From Clostridia bacterium (lineage in GTDB: Bacteria > Bacillota > Clostridia > Christensenellales > Pumilibacteraceae), in NCBI GenBank assembly GCA_022791055.1, contig JAAVYI010000039.1:1-64000 (forward strand): DNA of 64,000 bases. The letters are read 5' to 3'. This document shows, one piece after another, positions 30,624-38,696 of this stretch. The first letter of the stretch is position 1, and each line of letters opens with the position of its first letter. Below the pieces are notes generated by a model. It did no database searches, was not told the origin of the DNA, and saw only the letters and a program-made list of their open reading frames with translations. A program made the position numbers and the translations under genes.

Positions 30624-31381
30624 AATCCGTCGAGCAACTGCTTGAAGCGCACCGTTACCGCGCAAGCCGCCCACTTGATGCGCGCCGCCAAACTGCCGTC
30701 GCCTTCCGACACCTTTTCGACGAACGCCGCTGCGTCGAGATAGGCGTTCTTGATCTTCAAAAGCGTCGCGTCCGACGGAAAGCGGACGAGCAGCGCGTCG
30801 AGCGACTGTCCTACGTCAAGTAGCGCGTTTTTACAGTCGGCGACCTGATAGGCGGCCGCGCTTTCGCTTAAAACGTGCGCGTCGAGGTCGACCGAAATTT
30901 TATACAGATCGTCGAACAGCGTGGTAAAGGCGTAGCGCGCGCAGTCGGAAACCGTTTGCGACGTGGCGACGTCCTGGTACATTTTGCATTTGAATTTGGG
31001 CAGCGTCAGCGTGACGATCTGCCCGGCGTTTCGGTCGGCCACCGTTTGCGCGTCCTTTTCGTTCGCGTAGATCGCCGCCAAAACCGAATAGGTACCGTCG
31101 TTGTACACATATCCGCTGCCGCCCGCAGCCTTAACAGCGGCGGCGCGTTCGGTCGCCTCGGCCTCGACCTCGGACGCAAACAACCGAACGGCGTACAGGG
31201 TTCGCCCCTTGACGGTAAATGTGTTTTTCCCGAATGAAAAAAACACGACGATGCCGACGGCGATCGCCCCGAAAAACAACAGCAAAAAGACGATCAGACC
31301 GCCGCGCCTGCCGCCGCTGCGCGCGCTTTTGCGGCTTTTCTTATTTTCGATAATAAAAGGAGTGTCTTGAAACGATTGCAT
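30617..31381 (-). CDS. Membrane-anchored SPOR-like protein, 254 aa
   Basis: A basic N-terminal region (KKSRKSARSGGRRGG) is followed by one transmembrane helix (about residues 28-50) and an extracytoplasmic domain. Residues 60-125 (TLYAVRLFASEVEAEATERA ... YSVLAAIYANEKDAQTVADR) have the two-repeat pattern of SPOR domains, which bind denuded peptidoglycan. The C-terminal 120 residues are helical and unknown. It may be linked to sporulation or division, by resemblance to SpoIIB-type proteins only. The ribosome site is weak (GGCGGA). Confidence 0.65.
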   Translation of the reverse strand: MQSFQDTPFIIENKKSRKSARSGGRRGGLIVFLLLFFGAIAVGIVVFFSFGKNTFTVKGRTLYAVRLFASEVEAEATERAAAVKAAGGSGYVYNDGTYSVLAAIYANEKDAQTVADRNAGQIVTLTLPKFKCKMYQDVATSQTVSDCARYAFTTLFDDLYKISVDLDAHVLSESAAAYQVADCKNALLDVGQSLDALLVRFPSDATLLKIKNAYLDAAAFVEKVSEGDGSLAARIKWAACAVTVRFKQLLDGLA

Positions 31382-31404
31382 AAATTCCGCCGATATGGTA
31401 TGCT
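31376..31404 (+). promoter_or_regulatory. Promoter of the DUF6062-like gene
   Basis: TTGCAT, a 17-base spacer and TATGCT, 33 bases before the ATG at 31437. It overlaps the start of the divergent SPOR-like gene. Confidence 0.5.
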
Positions 31405-31436
31405 TACACTAATACTATGATTTTCGGCGGTGAAAT

Positions 31437-32123
31437 ATGCAATACCACATCCAGACAACCCCGATTTGGGAGGCGTTCCGTTCCGATTGCGCTTGCCCCG
31501 TCTGCGCCCTGTACGAGCGCACGCAGGCGCGCATTGTCACGCAGTACGGCAACGAGGCCGTCATGGAGCCGGCCGCTCGCGTGCGCGTCAACAAGCGCGG
31601 TTTTTGCACCAAACATCTCAAAATGCTGTACGAGGGCGAAAACAAATTAGGGCTTTCCTTGCAGGTACACACGCGCTCGCAGGCGATCGCGGCAGGCCTG
31701 AAAAAGCCGTCGGACGGCAAGGCCGCGGCCAAAGAGGCGGCGCGGATCGAAAGCGAACTGGAAACCTGCGTCATCTGCGACACCGTCGACGAACTGATGA
31801 TCCGTTACGCCTACACGATCGCGCAGATGTTTATACACGAGCCGGAATTTCCCGCGCTGTTTGCCGCCTCGCGCGGCTTTTGCCTCAAACATTATGCGCT
31901 GCTGCTCGAAAACGCGCACAAGGCCGGCCGGAACGCGCCCGCTTTTTTGTCCGAACTGTATCGCGTCCAACACGACAGCATGAACGAGATCTGCGCCAGT
32001 CTCGAAGGCTTTACCAATCAGTACGATTACCGCTCGGCACGCGCGACCGCCGGCGCCCGCGACGCCCTGCCCCGCGCCATCGAAAAACTAAAGGGGCCGA
32101 TTCTCGACCGCAACAAAAAGTAA
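31437..32123 (+). CDS. DUF6062-like Cys/His-rich protein, 228 aa
   Basis: Two similar halves each hold a CxxC followed some 40 residues later by CxxH: CPVC near 20 with FCTKH near 58, and CVIC near 112 with FCLKH near 149. Each half may bind a metal, probably zinc. The rest is helical. I recall this architecture from a conserved family of unknown function in Clostridia; the family name is from memory. The ribosome site is weak (GGCGGTGA). It is transcribed alone and ends at a bidirectional terminator. Confidence 0.72.
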   Translation: MQYHIQTTPIWEAFRSDCACPVCALYERTQARIVTQYGNEAVMEPAARVRVNKRGFCTKHLKMLYEGENKLGLSLQVHTRSQAIAAGLKKPSDGKAAAKEAARIESELETCVICDTVDELMIRYAYTIAQMFIHEPEFPALFAASRGFCLKHYALLLENAHKAGRNAPAFLSELYRVQHDSMNEICASLEGFTNQYDYRSARATAGARDALPRAIEKLKGPILDRNKK

Positions 32124-32195
32124 CGTAAGCGCAAACCGGCATCGGCAACATTTCACGCATTACATATGAAAGCAAACGCCTCGCCCATGCATCGC

Positions 32196-32243
32196 AAAAA
32201 CGGTTTGAAAGCACATTCCTCTCAAACCGTTTTATTTTTTTAT
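32196..32243. terminator. Bidirectional terminator between convergent genes
   Basis: A 12-bp stem (AAAACGGTTTGA with its complement) with T runs on both strands (ATTTTTTT on plus, TTTTTGC on minus). It serves the DUF6062-like gene and the lipoprotein gene at 32284. Confidence 0.8.
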
Positions 32244-32283
32244 CTAAATTGTAATGCGCCGTTCCACATAAATGGCTGTTCGT

Positions 32284-33279
32284 TTACCGCAACTGCGGTT
32301 CCCACTCCGGCACATCGACCTCCGTTGTGCCGAGATCGTAAAAAGTTATGACCGCTTCCGACTCGAGGTCTTCGAGCGTCAGTCGCATATATGCCAGTTT
32401 CCCATTGACAATCTTGATCATAGCCGAATTGTATGTCGCTTTCGCTCCCGGCTCGCCGATTGCTCCGGCCTCTATGGGGTCCCCCGCCAACACGTATGCT
32501 TTGGCCGCTTCGTCGTAGGCAAAACGGTCGAAGAACGCCGAGAAAATCGGACAGAAACCGCTTAAACGCCATAACGCATTTATATTTTTCCACGTGGAAC
32601 TTTCCCACTCGTAAACGCCGTTCTCGCGGTGAATCGTTATCCCCAACCATTCCGGCGTTTTACTGATCATCAAAAATTCCGAATCGGACAGTTTGGTGTA
32701 AAGAACTGCATCTTCGGATGTTTCGTCGGGAATAAGCGCCAACCATTCGCTTGTTATTTTTACGGTAGTCGTATCTTGACCAAATTGTTTGAAAGCGATT
32801 TTAATGGTTGCGTTTTCGTATAAAGCATCGTCAAATGCAGCCTTCCATTGCGCTTCGGTGATCGATTCACCCTCGAGCATCTCAAAGTCGGTCTCTTCGG
32901 TCAACACGATTGGCGGCTCGACGTACTCGACTATTTCGGTCTTGGTCGTATTGCATATTTTACATGTGAACGTCTTAACCCCGTCATGCTCGGCAGTCGC
33001 TTCGGTTGTCACCTTGCCTTCGTCGTAATCATGCTCCGCGACGTCGATCTTCTCTCCGCACTCGCATTCTTTCCAGTGCTGCGCGTCACTCGTTTCCCAT
33101 GCACCGTAGGTATGCTCCGCGATGTCGATCTTCTCTCCGCACTCGCATTCTTTCCAGTGCTGCGTGTCACTCGTTTCCCATGCACCGTAGGTATGCCTGT
33201 GTGTTTCCAAGCACGCCGTGAACACCGCCGCTGTACACATACACAGCAACAAGCAACAAACCGTTTTCACTCTTTTCAT
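32284..33279 (-). CDS. Secreted lipoprotein with tandem Cys-containing repeats, 331 aa
   Basis: The signal peptide ends in a lipobox, AAVFTAC (Cys 23). Two almost identical 27-residue repeats follow (HTYGAWETSDTQHWKECECG and on to KIDIAEH), then a related third partial copy with HDYDEGKVTTEATAEHDGVK and CKICNTT. Such blocks resemble the Cys-rich repeats found in Clostridia surface proteins. The C-terminal 200 residues are unknown and beta-rich. I use ATG 33279 with AAGGAGT upstream. Its promoter carries a run of nine C's in the spacer, so expression may be phase-variable. Confidence 0.8.
   Translation of the reverse strand: MKRVKTVCCLLLCMCTAAVFTACLETHRHTYGAWETSDTQHWKECECGEKIDIAEHTYGAWETSDAQHWKECECGEKIDVAEHDYDEGKVTTEATAEHDGVKTFTCKICNTTKTEIVEYVEPPIVLTEETDFEMLEGESITEAQWKAAFDDALYENATIKIAFKQFGQDTTTVKITSEWLALIPDETSEDAVLYTKLSDSEFLMISKTPEWLGITIHRENGVYEWESSTWKNINALWRLSGFCPIFSAFFDRFAYDEAAKAYVLAGDPIEAGAIGEPGAKATYNSAMIKIVNGKLAYMRLTLEDLESEAVITFYDLGTTEVDVPEWEPQLR
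33033..33197. repeat. Two 81-bp direct repeats inside the lipoprotein gene
   Basis: Units starting at 33033 and 33114 differ at only a few bases. They encode the 27-residue Cys-rich repeat. Such near-identity suggests recent duplication and a potential for gain or loss of units. Confidence 0.8.
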
Positions 33280-33335
33280 AACAAAACTCCTTATGTTTGG
33301 TATATTGTGTTGCGCATGACAATTTACACACAAAG

Positions 33336-33363
33336 AGTATACACCATTACCCCCCCCCGTCAA
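33336..33363 (-). promoter_or_regulatory. Promoter of the lipoprotein gene with a nine-base C tract in its spacer
   Basis: On the minus strand TTGACG (33363-33358), a 16-base spacer that begins with a run of G's, then TATACT (33341-33336). The plus-strand run of nine C's is at 33350-33358. Slippage would change the -35/-10 distance. Confidence 0.7.
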
Positions 33364-33413
33364 GGATTCGGAAGCACTTTTACAAATTTCATGAAATGCA
33401 TATTGTCCAATCG

Positions 33414-33457
33414 AAAAATATCCCGCCAAAAGTTTTTCTGTCTCTTGCGGGATATTT
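33414..33457 (-). terminator. Terminator of the MBL-fold gene
   Basis: On the minus strand AAATATCCCGC...GCGGGATATTT is followed by TTC, 12-55 bases after the stop codon. Confidence 0.75.
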
Positions 33458-33468
33458 CATTTATTATG

Positions 33469-34152
33469 TCAAATCGTATATGTGACGCCCTCTTCCGTCA
33501 CTTCCAGCCCCAGCGTTTTGGCCTCGGCGTAAGGGCTATGTAGCGGGTGGACGTGGGTCGCAAGGGTGCGCTTATTCGTCGTGCGGGCAATGAGCGCGCC
33601 CTCGGACAGCGTCATGTGCGGCGCGCCTTTACAGTCGGACGGCTGCGCGCAGTCGAGTAGCAGCAAATCGGAACTCGTGGCACACGGGATCAGCTTGTCG
33701 TGGAAAACGGTATCGCCGCTGTAGAACAGCTTTCGACCGCCGCCCTCGACGCAAACACCGTAGCTTTCGACAGGGTGTTGCATTTGATAGAACGTCATCC
33801 CTACGTCTTTGACGCGGATCTCTCGGCGGTCGAAGATCGGGATCAGATGAAAGCAATCGAACGACGCGATCAAATCGTACTGCGGGCTATCGAACATCGG
33901 CAGATACAGATTGAGCGTTTTGTCGCCCAAGGCGTACACGAGCGGCAACAGGTCACCGATATGGTCGAGATGCAAGTGCGACAGCACAACGGCGTCGAGC
34001 GCCGACAGCGGAATGTGCTGTTGCAAACGTGCGAGCGTGCCGCTGCCCAAATCAAGCGCGATCGCGGTGTCGCCGTGGCGCAGCAGGTAGCCGCTGGTGG
34101 CGCCGCCGGCCGGCGGGAACGGGCCGTATTTTCCTAAAACAGTCAGTTTCAT
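33469..34152 (-). CDS. MBL-fold metallo-hydrolase, RNase Z-like
   Basis: A beta-lactamase-fold hydrolase of 227 aa. The zinc motif SHLHLDHIGDLLPL is near residue 58, GDT near 147 (FYSGDTVFHD), and the distal His lies in LATHVHPLHSPY. The N-terminus (TVLGKYGPFPPAGGATSGYL) matches the branch close to RNase Z and YhfI-type hydrolases. The substrate is not evident. It has its own strong promoter and terminator. Confidence 0.88.
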   Translation of the reverse strand: MKLTVLGKYGPFPPAGGATSGYLLRHGDTAIALDLGSGTLARLQQHIPLSALDAVVLSHLHLDHIGDLLPLVYALGDKTLNLYLPMFDSPQYDLIASFDCFHLIPIFDRREIRVKDVGMTFYQMQHPVESYGVCVEGGGRKLFYSGDTVFHDKLIPCATSSDLLLLDCAQPSDCKGAPHMTLSEGALIARTTNKRTLATHVHPLHSPYAEAKTLGLEVTEEGVTYTI

Positions 34153-34180
34153 GTGCGTTCTCCTCGTTCGTTTGGCTTTC

Positions 34181-34209
34181 TATATACCACAAATTCTTGA
34201 TTTTGTCAA
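34181..34209 (-). promoter_or_regulatory. Promoter of the MBL-fold gene
   Basis: TTGACA (34209-34204), a 17-base spacer and TATATA (34186-34181). GAGGAGAACGCAC precedes the ATG. Confidence 0.8.
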
Positions 34210-34253
34210 TACCTTTTCCGAAAATTTTCCCAAAAATATTTTGGCTTTCCCTA

Positions 34254-34282
34254 TTGCTTTTTTTGTCACAATGGCGTATACT
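34254..34282 (+). promoter_or_regulatory. Promoter of the probable 6S RNA
   Basis: TTGCTT, a 17-base spacer and TATACT. Transcription would begin near 34289, just before the closing stem of the RNA. Confidence 0.65.
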
Positions 34283-34288
34283 ATACGT

Positions 34289-34517
34289 GTAAGGAAAATT
34301 TCCTGCGGTGTGCGTAACCCCTGCTCTATTTATGACCACATTACAAATAAGGGATTGCGACGTATCGCCGAACTATGTCAGGCCTCAGAAATTTTTTCGT
34401 TAATACCGAACTTCGACGAAAAGCAGGGGAAGACAAAATGCGGCATCGGCTTGCCCACCTGCCGGAGGCGGGGTTTCAAATCGGCATCGGGTACGGCACG
34501 CGCGGGTCACCTTTTTT
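34289..34517 (+). ncRNA. ssrS: Probable 6S RNA
   Basis: A gene-free transcript of about 225 bases with its own promoter. The ends pair in a long irregular stem: CCTGCG-TGTGC-GTA (34302-34316) with TAC-GCACG-CGCGGG (34492-34506). The 5' end CCTGCGGTGTGCGTAA and the 3' end TACGGCACGCGCGGG resemble the conserved closing stem of 6S RNA, which sequesters housekeeping RNA polymerase. Inside, CCCCTGCT (34317 on) can pair with AGCAGGGG (near 34422), and a GC hairpin (CCCACCTGCCGGAGGCGGG) follows. It is a little longer than most 6S RNAs. I identify it by recall, not by search. Confidence 0.55.
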
Positions 34518-34524
34518 AGAAAAG

Positions 34525-34558
34525 ACGCTATGGCGGTTTGACTGCCGTAGCGTTTTTT
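34525..34558 (+). terminator. Terminator downstream of the probable 6S RNA
   Basis: A 12-bp stem (ACGCTATGGCGG with CTGCCGTAGCGT, including G-U pairs) is followed by TTTTTT. Confidence 0.85.
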
Positions 34559-34781
34559 CTATGCTGTCGCAGGGTTAAAGCAAGCTTTCTTTCCGAATCG
34601 ATCGAGAAACGAAACCGCCCTGCCGCATGTCTCTCGCGCGCCTCTCGCAATGACATCCAAAATGAACGCAGGGACGCAATCTCGGACGAGAGAACACGAA
34701 TATAGAAAGAGATTGCTTCGCATTCGCTCGCAATGACAATTCTATATGTTTATCAAAAGCGAGCGTTCTTTTACCCCCCCC

Positions 34782-34978
34782 GTCATTAGAGCCAAAGACA
34801 AAACATCATGGAAAGCAGTAAAGACCGTTTGTCATTTCGAGCGAAGTCGAGAAATCCAGCCAAAGGCGCATAAAATAAAGTATTTTCGCTTCGCTAGCCC
34901 CTCCGCTTTCGCTCCGAGTGTGACAAAGTGTGTGCGCACTCGTTTTCTCTCGGACATTTTGTCACAGCTCGCAAAGAC
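34782..34978. mobile_element. MITE-like repeat, copy 2 (opposite orientation)
   Basis: The inverted relative of 10178-10369, starting GTCATTAGAGCCAAAGACAA and ending TTGTCACAGCTCGCAAAGAC. The middle is partly diverged. An eight-base C run (34774-34781) abuts the left end. The gene-free stretch 34560-35086 also holds fragments of GTCATTGCGAG...GCAATCTC repeats on both sides and nothing coding. Confidence 0.75.
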
Positions 34979-35086
34979 TACTAGAAATGTCATTACGAGA
35001 AGCGTAGCGACAAAACAATCTCTTGCGAATCCCAACAGAAACCGTCATTTGATTTACCGTTCGTACCCGATTTGATTACGCTTTCT

Positions 35087-36247
35087 CTATAAAATTTTTG
35101 CGATGCGCGCCATAGCCTCGACGGTGTCCTCGTACTTGCCGAATCCGGTCAAACGGAAATACCCTTCCCCGCAAGCGCCGAATCCTGCGCCGGGTGTGCC
35201 GACTACGTTGGCTTCCGATAGCAGCTTGTCGAAGAACTTCCAACTGTCGCCGCCGCAAGACAGCCAAATATACGGCGAGTTGACGCCGCCGGTAAACCAC
35301 ATGCCGAGTTTAGAAAACGTTTCGGCCATGACGGCGGTATTGCGCTTATAATAGGCGACGTTTTCGGCGCACTCGGCCACCCCTTGCGCGGAAAACACCG
35401 CTTCGGCCATGCGTTGCACGACATAGGAAACGCCGTTGAACTTGGTCGACTGCCGCCGTAGCCACATGGCGTTACACTTGCCCAACTTTTTGGGAATGAT
35501 CATATAGCCGCAACGGGTGCCGGTAAAGCCGGCCGTTTTAGACAGCGAACACATTTCGATCGCACAGGTGTCCGCCCCCTCGATCTCGTAAATCGAATGC
35601 GGCAGATCGGGATCGGAAATAAAAAATTCGTAAGCTGCGTCGAACAGAATGACCGCGCCGATTTTGTTCGCGTAGTTGACCCATGTCTTAAGCCCCGCTT
35701 TGTCGTAGACCGCGCCGGTCGGATTGTTGGGCGAACACAAGTAAATGAGGTCGCACTCGACTTTTTCGTCCGGTAGCGGCAAAAAGCCGTTTTCGCGGTC
35801 GCCGTGTGTAAAGACGATCTTGCGGCCGTCCATAACGTTGGAATCGACATACACCGGGTACACGGGATCGGGTAACAAAACGGTGTTGTCCTTATCGAAA
35901 ATGTCGAGGATGCCGCCGACGTCGCTTTTTGCGCCCTCGCTGACGAAAATCTCGTCTAGCCCCAGTTTTACACCGCGCGCGCCGTAATAGTCGGCGATCG
36001 CCTGGCGCAAAAACTCGTATCCCTCATACGGGCCGTACCCGCGGAATGTGGCTGCGTCGCCCAACTCGCGGGCGGCTTTGACGCCGGCCTCTACCACCGC
36101 ATACGGTAACGGGCGCGTCACGTCGCCGATCCCCATGCGAATGATTTTTTTGTCGGGATGTTCTTTCGTGTAGACCGCCGTTTTATTGGCAACGGTTGCA
36201 AACAGATAGCTCTCTTTTAAGTTGTCGTAATGGGCGTTTAATTTCAT
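35087..36247 (-). CDS. dapL: LL-diaminopimelate aminotransferase DapL
   Basis: A class I/II PLP aminotransferase making LL-diaminopimelate directly from tetrahydrodipicolinate, a short lysine and peptidoglycan route. The PLP Lys lies in SLSKTAGFTGTRCGYMIIP. Family signature segments include RMGIGDVTRPLP, FRGYGPYEGYEFLRQAIADY and LCSPNNPTGAVYD. At 386 aa it is complete. ATG 36247 follows AGGAG at a long spacing of 11 bases. The next enzyme of the pathway, DapF, is encoded in the same cluster as a fusion to CarB. Confidence 0.95.
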   Translation of the reverse strand: MKLNAHYDNLKESYLFATVANKTAVYTKEHPDKKIIRMGIGDVTRPLPYAVVEAGVKAARELGDAATFRGYGPYEGYEFLRQAIADYYGARGVKLGLDEIFVSEGAKSDVGGILDIFDKDNTVLLPDPVYPVYVDSNVMDGRKIVFTHGDRENGFLPLPDEKVECDLIYLCSPNNPTGAVYDKAGLKTWVNYANKIGAVILFDAAYEFFISDPDLPHSIYEIEGADTCAIEMCSLSKTAGFTGTRCGYMIIPKKLGKCNAMWLRRQSTKFNGVSYVVQRMAEAVFSAQGVAECAENVAYYKRNTAVMAETFSKLGMWFTGGVNSPYIWLSCGGDSWKFFDKLLSEANVVGTPGAGFGACGEGYFRLTGFGKYEDTVEAMARIAKIL

Positions 36248-36301
36248 GTGGACGAAATATACTCCTACTCATATTTTTTGAAAAGGGCGATGTATGCCTT
36301 G

Positions 36302-37027
36302 TCAAGATTTTTTGGCAATCGGCTCTTTCGATTCCGTCTCATTCGGGCAATCGAGCTGGGTAAGCAAAACATTGCGCTTAGTAAAACGGACGGCGTTCTC
36401 GATGATCTTTTGCACGTTCTTGTCGTAGAACGCGCCGAACGTCTCGTGGCCGGGCTGGAAGTAGAAGATCTTGCCGTAGCCGCGCGTAAAGGTCACGCCG
36501 CTTCGGAACACGTTGCCGCCCTCGAACCAGCCGGTGAATATCACGCTGTCGGGCTTGGGAATGTCGAAGTACTCGCCGTACATTTCTTCATGCTCGAGCG
36601 CGAACGTTTCGGGCAGGCCCTGCGCGATCGGGTGCGTCGGATCGGTCACCCAAATGCGCTCGCGTTCGGCCGCCTCGCGCCACTTGAGCGAGCCGCTCGA
36701 ACCCGTCAGCCACATAAACGGCTTGGACTTGTGCGCCGAATGCAAGAACACGACGCCCATGCCGCGATGCACCGCGTCGCGCACGGCGGCCGCTACGTCG
36801 TCGGGCAACTCGTGATGACGGCAATGCGCCCAGTAAACGAGTACGTCGGTCTTGTCGAGCGTCTCTTTTTTCAGGCCGCACCCTTCGTCGTCAAGCGTGG
36901 CGGTCGTTACCGAAAAGTCCTTGTTCTTTTGCAAGAATGCCGCGATCGCCTTATGCAAACCGCCCGGATAAACGGCGTCCTCAGCCGGCTTATTGCCGTA
37001 TTCGTTCCAAACCAAAATATTTGTCAT
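36302..37027 (-). CDS. ThuA-domain protein
   Basis: A 241-aa ThuA-like domain with a class I glutamine-amidotransferase-like fold: N-terminal ILVWNEYGNK, the VYWAHCRHHELPDDVAAAVRD region, GMGVVFLHSAHKSKPF and the C-terminal FTRGYGKIFYFQPGHE. ThuA proteins are linked to trehalose and other sugar metabolism, but the catalytic activity is not settled. It lies 46 bases after pyrG and 54 before dapL on the same strand. The context gives no clear clue to its substrate. Confidence 0.85.
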   Translation of the reverse strand: MTNILVWNEYGNKPAEDAVYPGGLHKAIAAFLQKNKDFSVTTATLDDEGCGLKKETLDKTDVLVYWAHCRHHELPDDVAAAVRDAVHRGMGVVFLHSAHKSKPFMWLTGSSGSLKWREAAERERIWVTDPTHPIAQGLPETFALEHEEMYGEYFDIPKPDSVIFTGWFEGGNVFRSGVTFTRGYGKIFYFQPGHETFGAFYDKNVQKIIENAVRFTKRNVLLTQLDCPNETESKEPIAKKS

Positions 37028-37073
37028 AATCCTATCTCCTATAAAAATAAACGTTCGTTCGACGTTTCCCTTC

Positions 37074-38696
37074 CTACCGACGGTCTTTCTCGGCGCGCTT
37101 TACTAACGAGCAGCGGATAAACTCCTTAAACAGCGGGTGCGCGCGGTGCGGGCGCGACTTAAATTCGGGGTGATACTGTACGCCGAGATGGAACAGCTTG
37201 TCGTCGAGTTCGACGCTTTCGATCAGCTCGCCGTCGGGCGAACTGCCGCCCAAAGTCAGTCCCAACGAGGTGAACAATTCGCGGTAGTTGTTGTTGAACT
37301 CGTAGCGGTGACGGTGGCGCTCCATGACGGACGGCGCATCGTCGTAGGCCGCGGCCAAGCGCGTCCCCGGCTTTAACACGCACTCGTAAGCGCCCAAACG
37401 CATACTGCCGCCGGTGTTCTCGCAACCGATCTGCCCTTCCATAATGTCGATGACCTTGTTGGCCGAATGCGAATTGAACTCGCGGCTGTTGGCGTCTAAA
37501 AGCCCAGCCACATTGCGGGCAAACTCGATGACGGCGATCTGCATACCTAAGCATATGCCGAAGTACGGCACGTCATGCACGCGGCACCAGTGCGCCGACT
37601 CGACCATGCCCTCGATACCGCGGTCGCCGAACCCGCCCGGCACGATAATGCCGTCGCACGCGCCCAACAGTTCGTCGGCCGTTTCCGCCGTGATCCGTTC
37701 GGCGTCGATCCACTTCAAGTCGATCTTGGCGCCGTTGTAAATGCCGGCATGGGTCAAGGCCTCGACGATCGACAGATAGGTGTCGAACATTTTGACGTAC
37801 TTGCCGACAAGTCCGATTGTCACCGTCTTATCTCGCCGCGCCGCCATGTCGAGCATGGCTTTCCAGTCTGTCAAGTCCGGCTCGACGTCGGGCAGTCCCA
37901 ACTCGCGCGAAACGATTTTGGTCAAATTCGACTGCTCGAGCATGATCGGCGCCTCGTACAGAATGCCGACGTTGCTGTTTTCGATGACGCAGTCCGGCTC
38001 GACGTTACAGAACAGCGCGATCTTCTCGCGCGTAGCCTCGTCGACGCCCTGCTCGTCGCAGCGCAACACAATGATATTGGGCGAAATGCCGAGGCTGCGC
38101 AGCTCTTTCACCGAATGCTGCGTCGGCTTGGTTTTCATCTCGCCGCTCGATTTTAAGACAGGCGCAAGCGTGACGTGAATGAACAGGCAGTTCTCGCGGC
38201 CGACGTCGTTGGCGACTTGGCGGATCGCCTCGATGAACGGCAAACTTTCAATATCGCCCGTCGTTCCCCCGATCTCGGTGATGACCACGTCGGCGGCGAT
38301 CTTCTTGCCGACCGAATAGATAAACTTCTTGATCTCGTTGGTGACATGCGGAATGACCTGCACGGTTTCGCCGTTGTAGACACCCTTGCGCTCGTTCTCC
38401 AGCACGTTGTTGTACACCTTACCGGTCGTAAGGTTGCTGAACTTGTTGAGATTCTCGTCGATAAAGCGCTCGTAGTGGCCGAGATCGAGGTCGGTCTCCG
38501 CCCCGTCCTCGGTGACGAACACTTCGCCGTGTTGGTACGGACTCATCGTGCCGGGATCCATATTGATATACGGATCGAGCTTTTGCGCGATCACCTTTAG
38601 TCCCTTGGCTTTGAGCATCATGCCCAAGCTGGCGGCGGTAATGCCCTTACCGAGACCCGAAACGACGCCGCCTGTTACGAAAATGTACTTTATCAT
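37074..38696 (-). CDS. pyrG: CTP synthase PyrG
   Basis: Makes CTP from UTP, ATP and glutamine. The N-terminal synthase domain begins [20 protein letters not shown] (P-loop), with [20 protein letters not shown]. The C-terminal class I glutaminase has GICLGMQ (Cys near 380) and the HPEF triad residues near 515. At 540 aa it is complete. Its ATG overlaps the stop of carB-dapF as ATGA. It takes glutamine from GlnA and UTP from the pyr operon. Confidence 0.97.
   Translation of the reverse strand: MIKYIFVTGGVVSGLGKGITAASLGMMLKAKGLKVIAQKLDPYINMDPGTMSPYQHGEVFVTEDGAETDLDLGHYERFIDENLNKFSNLTTGKVYNNVLENERKGVYNGETVQVIPHVTNEIKKFIYSVGKKIAADVVITEIGGTTGDIESLPFIEAIRQVANDVGRENCLFIHVTLAPVLKSSGEMKTKPTQHSVKELRSLGISPNIIVLRCDEQGVDEATREKIALFCNVEPDCVIENSNVGILYEAPIMLEQSNLTKIVSRELGLPDVEPDLTDWKAMLDMAARRDKTVTIGLVGKYVKMFDTYLSIVEALTHAGIYNGAKIDLKWIDAERITAETADELLGACDGIIVPGGFGDRGIEGMVESAHWCRVHDVPYFGICLGMQIAVIEFARNVAGLLDANSREFNSHSANKVIDIMEGQIGCENTGGSMRLGAYECVLKPGTRLAAAYDDAPSVMERHRHRYEFNNNYRELFTSLGLTLGGSSPDGELIESVELDDKLFHLGVQYHPEFKSRPHRAHPLFKEFIRCSLVKRAEKDRR

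Noticed and set aside
34289..34517. Probable 6S RNA considered as SRP RNA, tmRNA or RNase P RNA
   Set aside because: The SRP GGAAG tetraloop block, the tmRNA tag frame and the RNase P GAGGAAAGUCC block are all missing.
34774..34781. Second C-tract as another phase-variable promoter
   Set aside because: It borders the MITE end, has no -10 hexamer at suitable spacing and no gene follows.
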